Below, one piece after another: positions 1-8,289 of a stretch of 64,000 nt of DNA (its first letter is position 1; each line of letters opens with the position of its first letter). The translations under genes were made by a program, and so were the position numbers. The notes beneath the pieces were generated by a model. That model was given only the letters and a program-made list of their open reading frames with translations, was not told where the DNA came from and searched no databases. Origin of the DNA: Rhodococcus sp. AW25M09 (GTDB taxonomy: Bacteria > Actinomycetota > Actinomycetes > Mycobacteriales > Mycobacteriaceae); contig NZ_CAPS01000031.1 in assembly GCF_000333955.1 (NCBI RefSeq), forward strand, positions 62,001 through 126,000, in the 5' to 3' direction.

Positions 1-543
1 GCCTGCGGTGCACGAGCCCATGACCGCCGCGATCTGCGCAATCCCTTTGGCGCTCATCGTCGCCTGGTTGAAGAAGATGCGGCCGAAGTGGTCGCGGTCG
101 GGAAACACCTCGTCCTGACGCGGCAGGAATGCGCCGCCCGAATCGACGAGATAGATGCACGGCAGAGTGTTCTGCAAGGCAATTTCCTGAGCGCGAAGGT
201 GCTTCTTCACCGTCATCGGGTAGTAGGTGCCGCCCTTGACGGTGGCATCGTTGGCGATGATCACGCACTCGCGACCGGAGACGCGGCCGATGCCGGCAAT
301 CACGCCGGCTCCGGGGCATTCGTCGTCGTAGAGGCCGTTGGCGGCCAGGGGAGCGATTTCGAGGAATGGGCTGCCAGGATCCAGTAGCTCGTCGACGCGG
401 TCGCGGGGGAGGAGCTTGCCGCGGGCGATATGCCGCTGCCGAGACTTCTCGCTACCGCCGAGGGCTGCGGCGGCGAGCCGTTCGGCGAGTTCGCCGGTGA
501 GTAGCTCGTGATCTGCCCGGTTGGCAGCTGTATCGATCGCCAT
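1..543 (-). CDS. acyl-CoA carboxylase carboxyltransferase (beta) subunit, 5' part, probably methylcrotonyl-CoA carboxylase
   Basis: The gene runs off the left edge, so only the first 181 residues are visible. It encodes the carboxyltransferase half of a biotin-dependent acyl-CoA carboxylase, which moves CO2 from carboxybiotin to an acyl-CoA in the cytoplasm. The visible part has the crotonase-like carboxyltransferase N-domain: a [20 protein letters not shown] block near residue 45, then [20 protein letters not shown], and a [16 protein letters not shown] block near 135. The last block is typical of methylcrotonyl-CoA carboxylase beta subunits of leucine catabolism. An AAGG sits about 10 bases before the ATG. 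It is divergent from a TetR gene, which probably controls it. The exact acyl substrate is inferred. Confidence 0.88.
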   Translation of the reverse strand, partial: MAIDTAANRADHELLTGELAERLAAAALGGSEKSRQRHIARGKLLPRDRVDELLDPGSPFLEIAPLAANGLYDDECPGAGVIAGIGRVSGRECVIIANDATVKGGTYYPMTVKKHLRAQEIALQNTLPCIYLVDSGGAFLPRQDEVFPDRDHFGRIFFNQATMSAKGIAQIAAVMGSCTAG

Positions 544-587
544 GAGGTGCACGCCTTAGGGGGTTGGACGCCGGTGTCATAAAAGTT

Positions 588-633
588 CAGTTAATGGTTG
601 ATAACTGACATGATAGTAAACTACGATTAACTG
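588..633. promoter_or_regulatory. inverted-repeat operator region between carboxylase and TetR genes
   Basis: Between the divergent starts lies CAGTTA (588-593) facing TAACTG (602-607), a perfect 6-base inverted repeat with an 8-base spacer. A further ATTAACTG (626-633) mirrors the CAGTTAAT at 588-595. Three half-sites in about 45 bases suit a TetR dimer or pair of dimers that would cover both promoters. The binding protein is inferred from position only. Confidence 0.6.
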
Positions 634-634
634 A

Positions 635-1264
635 GTGTCCAGGGTCGAGGGGGTGCAGGAGTTGGAGACGAAGCCGACGACCGTGCGCGAGCAACGCAAG
701 GCCGAGCGTCGACAGCAGTTGCTCGACGCCGCGGCGTCGCTGTTCGCCGATCGCGGGTTCGCGTCGGTACGGCTCGAGGATCTGGGTGCGGCCGTCGGTA
801 TCAGCGGCCCGGCCGTCTATCGCCATTTCCCGAACAAGGACGCGGTGCTCGTCGAACTGATGGTCGGGATCTCCGAGTACCTGCTCGACGGCGGTCGCGA
901 CGTCATCGGATCCGAAGCGGTCGATGCAAACACGGTGCGGGCTCTGGTCGATTTTCACCTCGACTTCGCCTTCGAGACCCCGGCATTCATTCGAATCCAG
1001 GATCGCGACCTGCAGAGCCTGCCCGAGGGCGCGCGCCGCAAAGTGCGGCGCATGCAGCGCGAGTACGTGGAACTGTGGGTCGAGGTGCTGTGTGCCGTCG
1101 ACCCTGACTTGAACGAAGCCGATGCCCGAACCACGGCGCACGCCGTGTTCGGTCTGATCAACTCGACGCCCTACAGCGCGGGGCGTACGCCGTCACGAAA
1201 TGCTCGTCCGGTGTTGCGGACAATGGCACTGAGAGCGCTGGGAGTCGGCGTAGAGGTGCACTGA
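635..1264 (+). CDS. TetR-family transcriptional regulator
   Basis: A 209-residue TetR repressor. The N-terminal helix-turn-helix is clear: RQQLLDAAASLFADRGFASV near residues 27-46, followed by LEDLGAAVGISGPAVYRHFP. The ligand domain follows and ends near residue 205. The GTG at 635 directly abuts the inverted repeats. A GTG at 653 or a TTG at 662 could also start the protein, and none has a convincing ribosome site. It is divergent from the acyl-CoA carboxylase gene. Regulators in this position usually repress branched-chain or acyl-CoA catabolism and respond to an acyl-CoA. That role is inferred from the neighbour. Confidence 0.85.
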   Translation: MSRVEGVQELETKPTTVREQRKAERRQQLLDAAASLFADRGFASVRLEDLGAAVGISGPAVYRHFPNKDAVLVELMVGISEYLLDGGRDVIGSEAVDANTVRALVDFHLDFAFETPAFIRIQDRDLQSLPEGARRKVRRMQREYVELWVEVLCAVDPDLNEADARTTAHAVFGLINSTPYSAGRTPSRNARPVLRTMALRALGVGVEVH

Positions 1265-1342
1265 CACTCAGAGGACCTGCACCGTGTTCGCGAGGGGCGG
1301 GCACGGGAAGAGTAAATTCTCGACGTCGGCGACAATGGCTTC

Positions 1343-2470
1343 ATGACGTCAGAGCTTTTGCGTGCCGAGGTCGGTCGACGGCAGAGTCGATTCACTCTCG
1401 ACGAGGTTCCCCGTCTGCTGGCGATGGCCGGCTTCATCGGCGCTCTGCATGTGATCGGCTGGGGGCTGTTCACGCACTACAACTCGATCCCGAGCATTCA
1501 CGGCCTCACCGGAGCCGACGGCACGCTCGTCTACGCCGGGGCCGGTGTGCTGGCCTACACCCTCGGGCTCAGGCACGCGTTCGATGCCGATCACATCGCC
1601 GCCATCGACGACACCACCCGCTTCTTGCTGCAAAAGGGTAAGCGGCCGTTGGCCGTCGGGCTCTTCTTCTCCCTGGGGCATTCGACGGTCGTGTTCGTCT
1701 TCGTTGCAGCTATTGCCTTCGTCGCATCGCAGGCGTCGGCGTTCCAGGACGCGTTCGCCGGCGTCGGCGGAATCATCGGCACCCTGGTCTCGGGCACGTT
1801 CCTGTATCTCATCGCTGCGTTGAACATCGCGGTCCTCGCGGGAATCGTCGGAGTGTGGCGCCGCGCGAAGCGGGGTGAGTTCACCGAAGAAAGTCTCGAC
1901 GAGTTGCTGGCGAAGCGTGGCTTGATGAATCGCCTGTTCCGTGGTCGCTACGACAAGCTGATCAACCACTCGTGGCAGATGTATCCGCTGGGTCTGCTGT
2001 TCGGGTTGGGCTTCGATACCGCCACTCAGGTAGGTCTGCTCGCGATCGCAGGCACGACGGCCATCGCAGGCGGACTGCCGCCGATGGCGATCATCGCGCT
2101 GCCGGTCCTGTTCGCCGCGGGTATGACCACGATGGACACGATCGACGGCATCTTCATGTCCAAGGCATACGGCTGGGCGTTCGTGACACCGGTCCGCAAG
2201 ATCTACTACAACATGACGATGACGGGGCTGTCCGTCTTCGTGGCCCTGGTGATCGGCACGGTGCAGTTGCTGACTCTGCTTGCCGAACAGTTGGAGCTGA
2301 CCGGCGGGCTGTGGGACGCGTTGGCCGTGATCGATCTCAACCTCGCCGGGCAGCTCGTCGTCGGTACGTTCTTCGTTGTCTGGATCGGTGCGATCGTGTA
2401 TTACAAGGTGGCACGCATCGACGATCGCGGTGTCCCGAAGGCACACTCACCCGGAATGGAGACCACGTGA
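1343..2470 (+). CDS. NiCoT-family nickel/cobalt permease
   Basis: A 375-residue integral membrane transporter for Ni2+ and/or Co2+ uptake. The family signature RHAFDADHIAAIDDTTR appears near residues 75-91, and two further conserved NiCoT blocks, GLLFGLGFDTATQ and AAGMTTMDTIDGIFM, follow near 215 and 255. About eight hydrophobic helices are visible. Length matches HoxN/NixA-type permeases. No cobalamin or nickel riboswitch is evident in the 78-base gap upstream. Its stop overlaps the GTG of the next gene by 4 bases, so the two are translationally linked, although the partner is not an obvious metal gene. Whether it prefers nickel or cobalt cannot be read from the sequence. Confidence 0.93.
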   Translation: MTSELLRAEVGRRQSRFTLDEVPRLLAMAGFIGALHVIGWGLFTHYNSIPSIHGLTGADGTLVYAGAGVLAYTLGLRHAFDADHIAAIDDTTRFLLQKGKRPLAVGLFFSLGHSTVVFVFVAAIAFVASQASAFQDAFAGVGGIIGTLVSGTFLYLIAALNIAVLAGIVGVWRRAKRGEFTEESLDELLAKRGLMNRLFRGRYDKLINHSWQMYPLGLLFGLGFDTATQVGLLAIAGTTAIAGGLPPMAIIALPVLFAAGMTTMDTIDGIFMSKAYGWAFVTPVRKIYYNMTMTGLSVFVALVIGTVQLLTLLAEQLELTGGLWDALAVIDLNLAGQLVVGTFFVVWIGAIVYYKVARIDDRGVPKAHSPGMETT

Positions 2471-3627
2471 CGACACGTCACCGGCTCGGCGCTGTGGCAC
2501 TCACAGCAGCTCTCGTGTCGAGCGTGGCAACCTCGGCGTTGTTCGCTGCGCCGTCGTCTGCTGCACCCGCGATCACGCAGGGCCTCGGAGATGTAGTCTC
2601 CACCCGAGATCTGCCCCGAAACCTCTGGATTCCCGGCGCGGCCTCTGCCGAAGTGCTCACCTATGTCACCACCGACACGTTCGGCGACAAGGCTCTGAGT
2701 ACCGGCACCGTCTTCCTACCGCCGGGCACTGCGCCGGAGGGCGGCTGGCCGGTGATCTCCTGGGCCCACGGAACATCCGGGCTCGGCGACGCGTGCGCGC
2801 CGTCGCGGATCGGCCCGACCTATGCCGAGCGAGATCTGCCGTACCTGGCGAACTGGCTCGCACAGGGTTACGCCATCGTCGCCAGTGACTATGCCGGCCT
2901 CGGAACGCCTGGATTGTCGACGTATCTCGACGGGCGAACCACCGCCCACAACGTGGTGGACATGGTCAAGGCGGGCCGCAACTACAGCGAGGACCTGTCA
3001 CGATCCTGGGTGGCCGTCGGCCAATCTCAGGGCGGCGGCGCAGCGATATACACCGCTCGTTACGCGACCGAATTCGGCGGCCCCGATCTCGACTACCGCG
3101 GAGCGGTCGGTACCGGAACTCCCGCATACATCGAGAAGTTGGTCTCGATCGGTGGTCCGGGCGTTCCGCCGGTGGAACTACCGTCGGGCCTGACCGCCTA
3201 TGTCGCGTACATCGGGGCTTCACTGCGCTACGCGCATCCCGAACTCGGGCTGGACAACATCCTCACTCCAGTGGGAAAGAAGTACGCAGACCTGGCCGAG
3301 ACGACGTGCGTCTCGGATTTCGAGGCACAACTCGACGGTGTGACGATCGGCGACTTCTTCACCGCGCCACTGACCGGCCTGCCCAACTTCACTGCCGTAC
3401 TCGACGACTACATGGCGATGCCCGAAAAAGGTTTCGACAAGCCCTTCTTCATGGGCAACGGCGTGCAGGACATCGACGTCCCGTTCCCGACCACCGCCGC
3501 CTACGTCGCCCTTCTCACGGCCAACGGTCAGCCGGTGACGTTTCGGGCTTACAACACCGACCACAGTGGAGCCTTCGTCCAGTCGCAGGCCGATACGATT
3601 CCGTTCGTGGCACAGTTGTTTCACTGA
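2467..3627 (+). CDS. exported alpha/beta hydrolase, secretory-lipase-like
   Basis: A 386-residue hydrolase starting at a GTG that overlaps the permease stop (GTGA). The N-terminus has an Arg-containing start, a hydrophobic stretch (LGAVALTAALVSSVATSALF) and an Ala-rich cleavage region near residue 34, so it is probably exported. The body shows a HGTSGLGDACAPS oxyanion-type block, the nucleophile elbow GQSQGGG near residue 182 and a late NTDHSGAF block that could supply the catalytic His. This is the pattern of the Candida-type secretory lipase family common in mycolic-acid actinomycetes, where members cleave esters or triacylglycerol. The substrate is unknown. It faces the next gene tail to tail with a 15-base gap. 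Confidence 0.82.
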   Translation: MTTRHRLGAVALTAALVSSVATSALFAAPSSAAPAITQGLGDVVSTRDLPRNLWIPGAASAEVLTYVTTDTFGDKALSTGTVFLPPGTAPEGGWPVISWAHGTSGLGDACAPSRIGPTYAERDLPYLANWLAQGYAIVASDYAGLGTPGLSTYLDGRTTAHNVVDMVKAGRNYSEDLSRSWVAVGQSQGGGAAIYTARYATEFGGPDLDYRGAVGTGTPAYIEKLVSIGGPGVPPVELPSGLTAYVAYIGASLRYAHPELGLDNILTPVGKKYADLAETTCVSDFEAQLDGVTIGDFFTAPLTGLPNFTAVLDDYMAMPEKGFDKPFFMGNGVQDIDVPFPTTAAYVALLTANGQPVTFRAYNTDHSGAFVQSQADTIPFVAQLFH

Positions 3628-3642
3628 AACGCAGGTGTTCCG

Positions 3643-4458
3643 CTAATTCGACGGGCGCTTGCTGGGCAGTCCGTATGCGCGGGCCGTGAACTTTTCCAGC
3701 ACGGTGCGCGGCAGCAATCGCTGAGCGAGGAATACTGCCGGAGCATTGCTGCCCACAGCGTAGATCGGCAGAGTCTTCTTGTCCTCGACCGCTCTCAACA
3801 CTGTGGTGGCAACCGTCTCGGCCGTAATGCCCTCGGCCTCTTTGGCGTCGAGCTTGGCGATCACCGTGGTGAAGTCGCGCAGATACGGCGAATGCGGGCC
3901 ACAGTACTTTGTTCGACGAGCTGAAAGTCCGGTGTCGATCGAGCCGGGTTCGACTGTGGTGATGTCGATTCCGTACGGCTCGAGCTCGAAGCGTGCTGCA
4001 GTCGAGAACCCCTTGATCGCCGCCTTGGTGGCGGCGTACGAGGAACGGTAGGCCAGCGGGAAGCTTGCCAGCATCGACCCGATGTTGACGATCTTCCCGC
4101 GGCGTCGCTCGCGCATGCCCGGCAACACTGCCTGAGTCAGCTCGACAGCACCGAACACGTTGAGCTGGAAGAGCCGGGTGATGGCGTCGATGGGCAGCTC
4201 TTCGAGTGGGCCGCACTGACTCTCGCCAGCGTTGTTGATCAGTACGTCCACCTCGAGGTCGCCGATGCCGTCCACGAAGGCTCGGATGGACGACGAGTCC
4301 GTCAGGTCCAGATCCCGGTAGTCGACTCCGGGGATCGGATCGACCACGGCGCCGCTGTTACGGCTCGTGCCGATGACCCGGTAGCTGCGAGCGATCAGAA
4401 GTTCGGCGACGGCCTGGCCGATGCCGGACGTCGCTCCGGTAACAATTGCAGTCTTCAT
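3643..4458 (-). CDS. short-chain dehydrogenase/reductase (last gene of aromatic operon)
   Basis: A 271-residue classical SDR. It has the NAD(P)-binding TGATSGIG motif at residues 8-15, the NNAG motif near 85, an active-site serine in NIGSM near 137 and YAATK near 150. The ATG is preceded by GGCGGAG and overlaps the stop of the upstream monooxygenase gene as ATGA, so it is the fourth gene of the chain starting at 8163. SDRs in such operons usually oxidise an alcohol or dihydrodiol or reduce a carbonyl intermediate. The actual substrate is not readable. The protein extends about 30 residues past the usual SDR core. Confidence 0.85.
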   Translation of the reverse strand: MKTAIVTGATSGIGQAVAELLIARSYRVIGTSRNSGAVVDPIPGVDYRDLDLTDSSSIRAFVDGIGDLEVDVLINNAGESQCGPLEELPIDAITRLFQLNVFGAVELTQAVLPGMRERRRGKIVNIGSMLASFPLAYRSSYAATKAAIKGFSTAARFELEPYGIDITTVEPGSIDTGLSARRTKYCGPHSPYLRDFTTVIAKLDAKEAEGITAETVATTVLRAVEDKKTLPIYAVGSNAPAVFLAQRLLPRTVLEKFTARAYGLPSKRPSN

Positions 4459-6101
4459 CTCCGCCTTTTCGTTGCAGTGCGAGTTGCAGTGCCAGCTGCA
4501 CTGCGATGTGCCGCCGGTGCCGACGCGGTCGGCGCGGTCGGTGTCGGGCGTTCCGTCGTGCGTTCCGTCGTGCGCAGGGTGGTGCTCGGCACCACAGTGT
4601 GTAGCGACGGCACCGACTTGCTTGCAGCCATCACTGTCCGGTCCGGACGCACGATCGCCGCGACGGCGTGACCGTGTGAGAGCCACTGTCCGAGATCGGA
4701 CGATGCCGCTACCTCGACCACCGCCGCGCCGCGCCGCTCGACCTCGCGTCGCTGCTCGATGGTCAGGGGTGTCGAGGAGACGAGCAGGAACTGTCCCGGA
4801 GCCACGTCGTCCAGGCGAGCTCCGCTGTCCACGATGCTGTTGGGGCAGAGTTTTCCAGGGAGAGTGCGAATCGGTCCACGCGATCGCAGCACGAACTGCG
4901 ATCGGGTGAGCGACGGCGTGGTGCTGGCGGTCGCCTTTGCCCCGATGAACGGCAGGCGACCGAGAGCAGGAGCGATAGTGGTCCGCATGATGCCGGTGAG
5001 CTTGCTCCCGCCGGTCATGGCCCATCCGATCGCCACGGCCAGCTCGATCATGGCCTTGGCGTGCGTCTTTCGCTCGATCTCGTAGCTGTCCAGTGCAGAG
5101 TCGTGCACGTGTCCGTCGAGTGCGCCCACCAGCTTCCACACCAGGTTACGAGCATCGCGCACACCCGCACCCATACCTTGGCCGATGAACGGCGGGGTCA
5201 GGTGTGCGGCGTCTCCGAGAACGAAGACCCGGCGATCACGCCATCGATCGGCCACCTGTGCTCGGAAGGTGTACTCGGCGCTGCGAATCAGCTTCATCTC
5301 CGGGATCTCGGCCGAGGTGAACCACGGTGCGATCAGAGGGTGGATGGCCGAGAGATCGGTGAACTCGTCGAGGGTCTCGTTGTCGAGTAACTGGAACTCC
5401 CAGCGATAACGGGTGGTTCCGATGCGCATGTACGTCGCCGATCGCTCGGAATCGCACACCTGATGCACACCGTCCCACTGATCGAGGTCGACGTCGGTCT
5501 CGATATCGATCACCAACCACCGCTGCTCGAAACCGAGGTCCTGCATCTTCGAGCCGATGGACCTGCGCACCACACTGTTGGCACCGTCGCAACCGAGGAC
5601 GTAGTCGGCTGTTACCCAGTGCGGCGTCGCATCCTCGGTGGAGTTGTACGAGACTCGAACGCCGTCCTTCAGATTCTGCACATCGGTGATCTCGCATCCG
5701 CCGCGCATCTCCACGAGGTCGTAGCGGGAGACGTGAGATCGCATGAGCCGTTCGAGATCAGGTTGGTCGAACATGTTGGCCTGCGGATACCCGTGCGGTC
5801 GGTCGTCCGGGTCGCGCTCGAACTCGGCAAGGGTACGAATCTCTTTGGTGCACAACCGTAATCCGCGTCCGGGACGTGAGATAGCCGCGAAGTCCTCGCC
5901 CAGGCCGAGGTCGTCGAGGATGCGGTACACCTCGTCGTCGAGGTGCACTGCGCGTGGCTGTGGATAGACGTCCTCCCATCGGTCCAGGACGAGAGTGGGA
6001 ACGCCGTAGCGGGCCAGCAGCAGTGCAGCGGTCATTCCCGTCGGCCCCGCACCGATGATCACCACCCGACGGTGCGCGCCGTCGGACTCGTGTCCGGTCA
6101 T
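4455..6101 (-). CDS. FAD-dependent aromatic hydroxylase, 3-(3-hydroxyphenyl)propionate-hydroxylase-like
   Basis: A 548-residue class A flavoprotein monooxygenase. It shows the FAD dinucleotide motif GAGPTGMTAALLLARYG near residue 16 and the second FAD motif GDAAHLTPPFIGQGMGAG near 285. The C-terminal thioredoxin-like region runs to about 500, then a Thr/Ala/Arg-rich tail of about 45 residues containing a short repeat (TTERTTER). The family (MhpA, OhpB type) hydroxylates phenolic rings next to an existing hydroxyl using NAD(P)H and O2, giving a catechol for extradiol cleavage. The start was chosen at the ATG overlapping the upstream stop (ATGA), which puts the FAD motif at the normal place. 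The exact phenol is unknown. Confidence 0.87.
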   Translation of the reverse strand: MTGHESDGAHRRVVIIGAGPTGMTAALLLARYGVPTLVLDRWEDVYPQPRAVHLDDEVYRILDDLGLGEDFAAISRPGRGLRLCTKEIRTLAEFERDPDDRPHGYPQANMFDQPDLERLMRSHVSRYDLVEMRGGCEITDVQNLKDGVRVSYNSTEDATPHWVTADYVLGCDGANSVVRRSIGSKMQDLGFEQRWLVIDIETDVDLDQWDGVHQVCDSERSATYMRIGTTRYRWEFQLLDNETLDEFTDLSAIHPLIAPWFTSAEIPEMKLIRSAEYTFRAQVADRWRDRRVFVLGDAAHLTPPFIGQGMGAGVRDARNLVWKLVGALDGHVHDSALDSYEIERKTHAKAMIELAVAIGWAMTGGSKLTGIMRTTIAPALGRLPFIGAKATASTTPSLTRSQFVLRSRGPIRTLPGKLCPNSIVDSGARLDDVAPGQFLLVSSTPLTIEQRREVERRGAAVVEVAASSDLGQWLSHGHAVAAIVRPDRTVMAASKSVPSLHTVVPSTTLRTTERTTERPTPTAPTASAPAAHRSAAGTATRTATKRRR

Positions 6102-7033
6102 CGGTAGGAGACCCGGGTGCGCTGAACCCCCAGATCCAGGGCTCCGTCGGGAGTCGAGCTGGTCAGTTCGAGGACGTCGCCGTCCTGCAGGAAGTCGGGG
6201 TTCTTGGCCTGCTTCTTGAAGAAGACCTTCCATTTGACCGACGGCGGAATGAGAGCGCCGATCATCTCGATCGGCTTGGCCGGGGCTTTGAGTGCGGTAC
6301 CGCCGGGCGTGCCGGTGAGCAACAGGTCGCCGGGATCGATGCGCTGGAACCTGCTCAACGCTGCCAGCGATTCGACCGGCCGGAAGATCATGTCTGCGAC
6401 CGTGCTGTCCTGTCGCACAGTGCCGTTGACTCGCAGCGTCAACGTGAGCTCACCGAATCGATCGAACTCGTCGCTCTCCAGAAGTACCAGCCGCGGCCCG
6501 ACCGGAGTGAACGTGGGGTACGACTTACCCTCGTAGAACTGGGTTTTGGGCAACTGCACGTCTCGCGCGGAGACGTCGTTGGTGATCACGAGGCCCGCCA
6601 CGTACTCGGCCACGTTGGAGGCGTCGATCTTGGTTCCGACGGTGAGGGTCTTGCCGAACACCAGGCCGATTTCGATCTCGTAGTCGAGCAGCTTCACGTG
6701 TGGTGGCTTGACGATGTCGTCGGTCGGTCCGCTGATGGATCCCGAGGTCTTACGGAAGAAGGTCAGCGGCACTGTGTCGGGGTTCATGCCCGAATCCTTG
6801 ACGTGTGAGACGAAATTGGTCATGTTCGCCATCACTCGGCAGGGTGCGGTGACCGGGGAGATCAGCGACAACGTTTCCACTGCAACAACGTCGGTGCCGG
6901 TGCGAGCCGCCTCGATGGCAGGCCGGTCGGCGAGAAGTTCGGCGGTGGTGGTCGCGGAGGTGTCGATGCGCGACGCTCCGGCCGGGGTCTCGACCCACCA
7001 GGCGTCGGAGGTGCGGAGTACAGCGATGCTCAT
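6098..7033 (-). CDS. fumarylacetoacetate-hydrolase-family protein (ring-cleavage product hydrolase or hydratase)
   Basis: A 311-residue FAH-fold enzyme. The metal-binding acidic residues are seen in LLDYEIEIGLVFGKTL (near 130-145) and ITNDVSARDVQ (near 165). These are followed by a substrate-loop lysine/tyrosine region, FYEGKSYPTFTPVGPRL, and the LLTGTPGG motif near 270. Family members hydrolyse or hydrate C-C bonds of 2-keto acids from aromatic ring cleavage. It is the second gene of the chain, between the dioxygenase and the hydroxylase, with ATGA overlaps at both ends. I infer that it acts on the meta-cleavage product made by the upstream enzyme. Hydrolase, hydratase and decarboxylase activities all occur in this family. 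Confidence 0.85.
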   Translation of the reverse strand: MSIAVLRTSDAWWVETPAGASRIDTSATTTAELLADRPAIEAARTGTDVVAVETLSLISPVTAPCRVMANMTNFVSHVKDSGMNPDTVPLTFFRKTSGSISGPTDDIVKPPHVKLLDYEIEIGLVFGKTLTVGTKIDASNVAEYVAGLVITNDVSARDVQLPKTQFYEGKSYPTFTPVGPRLVLLESDEFDRFGELTLTLRVNGTVRQDSTVADMIFRPVESLAALSRFQRIDPGDLLLTGTPGGTALKAPAKPIEMIGALIPPSVKWKVFFKKQAKNPDFLQDGDVLELTSSTPDGALDLGVQRTRVSYR

Positions 7034-8163
7034 GAGGATGCCACTTTCATCAGGCCACGAAGGCGCTCGGTGTCGAACTCGTTGTCGTTGCGCAGCGAGG
7101 AGAGGATGGATTTCAATTCGTGCAATGACGCTCTGCTGGGGGAGATTCCGAGGAAGTCCTTGGACGCCGGCGGTCCCCACTGGGCCAGACCGGACGCGGT
7201 CATCGGTGCCCAGCCGGGCTCGAGGGAGCTGTCGAACATGTCTCCGTCACTGAAATGTTCCACCAGGAATCCGTCGGGATCGCGCCAGTAGTCGAAGATC
7301 TGGCTGCCCTGGATGTGCCTGCCGATGCCCCACGAATGCCGATAGCCGCGCTGGGTCAGGAACTCGCCACCGGCGGCGATGGCATCGAGATCGGAGACCT
7401 GGTACGCCGAGTGCACATAGCGATCGGACGGCCCGAGCGTCATCGCGAGCGTGTGGTGATCGGACGGGGTGCTGCCCCGATCGCACCGGATGAAGCTCAT
7501 CACCGGTCCGCGCTCGCGCTGGCCGTCGTAGTAGAGAAAATCGCTGACGATCAATCCGAGGTGATGCAGGTACCAGGTCAGATTCTCGAGGTAGTCGATG
7601 CGCTGGAGCACCACGTGCCCGAGACGTTGAACCCGGGCCGGCTGACGCGGCGGACGCTGGGTCGCGTTCAGCCGGTAGTGCGGATCGCCGAAGTTGTACG
7701 TGTGTACGTCCTGCCCCGGCAGCTCCGGGTGCTCGGTGTAGCCGGATACGACCTGGACCGGTTGTCCGCCCGGGTCGGTGAGTGTGACGACGATGCCGCC
7801 GAGCGTGTCGGGGAGTCGCTGCACCCGCTGCCCGGTGGCCTCGGCGAGTCGAACCACGTCGGCGTCCTCGGCGGCGGCGAAGGCCGCGCCCACGAATCGC
7901 GTGCGCTTGCCTCGGCGGATGATCACGCAGGGGGCACCGACCTGTGTCCCGCGGAGGTGAATCTCCTCCGGAGTACGCAAAGAAACGGTGAATCCGAATG
8001 CCACCGCGAACGCCTCGGCCTTGACCAGATCCGGCTTGCGGAATTCCAACCATGCAATGTCGCGGACCTTGATGATCGGATCGGTGTCGCGCCCCGGGTG
8101 TTCGCCAGGCAATGCGCCCTGGTCCACGTGCATGTCCTTGTGGCCGTCGACGTCCTGTGCCAT
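7030..8163 (-). CDS. extradiol (catechol 2,3-) dioxygenase, VOC family
   Basis: A 377-residue two-domain VOC dioxygenase. After a leader of about 30 residues, the first, non-metal domain begins at DIAWLEFRKPDLVKAEAF. The second begins at RVQRLGHVVLQRIDYLENL near residue 178. The iron ligands can be placed: His in LGHVVL, His in SDHHTLAMT near 240, and Glu in PDGFLVEHFSDGD near 300. The reaction opens a catechol next to the hydroxyls with Fe(II) and O2. It is the first gene of a four-gene overlapping chain, and its promoter region carries three copies of a palindrome shared with the divergent TetR gene. The substrate is probably a substituted catechol made by the hydroxylase at 4455-6101. Confidence 0.88.
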   Translation of the reverse strand: MAQDVDGHKDMHVDQGALPGEHPGRDTDPIIKVRDIAWLEFRKPDLVKAEAFAVAFGFTVSLRTPEEIHLRGTQVGAPCVIIRRGKRTRFVGAAFAAAEDADVVRLAEATGQRVQRLPDTLGGIVVTLTDPGGQPVQVVSGYTEHPELPGQDVHTYNFGDPHYRLNATQRPPRQPARVQRLGHVVLQRIDYLENLTWYLHHLGLIVSDFLYYDGQRERGPVMSFIRCDRGSTPSDHHTLAMTLGPSDRYVHSAYQVSDLDAIAAGGEFLTQRGYRHSWGIGRHIQGSQIFDYWRDPDGFLVEHFSDGDMFDSSLEPGWAPMTASGLAQWGPPASKDFLGISPSRASLHELKSILSSLRNDNEFDTERLRGLMKVASS

Positions 8164-8182
8164 TGAGCCCTCTCTCGTTTAG

Positions 8183-8239
8183 TGACTATATCGTCACCTA
8201 TGACACCATTGTCAGTCAAGAGTGTTGACAAATTCGTCA
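8183..8239. promoter_or_regulatory. triple TGAC-N6-GTCA operator between dioxygenase and TetR genes
   Basis: Three 14-base sites of the form TGAC-N6-GTCA lie at 8183-8196 (inner TATATC), 8201-8214 (inner ACCATT) and 8226-8239 (inner AAATTC). Their centres are 18 and 25 bases apart. They fill the space between the dioxygenase start (8163) and the TetR start (8290). The last site includes a TTGACA that could be a -35 element. They are most likely the binding sites of the TetR protein. Confidence 0.72.
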
Positions 8240-8289
8240 GCGGTGAGCAAGGGTCAGTACGTCGACCAGCGCAGACAGAAGTAGGGAAC

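Noticed and set aside
1972..2466. 165-codon upstream extension of the lipase-like gene
   Set aside because: It lies wholly inside the permease gene in another frame, is very Arg-rich, and would bury the signal peptide that follows the GTG at 2467.
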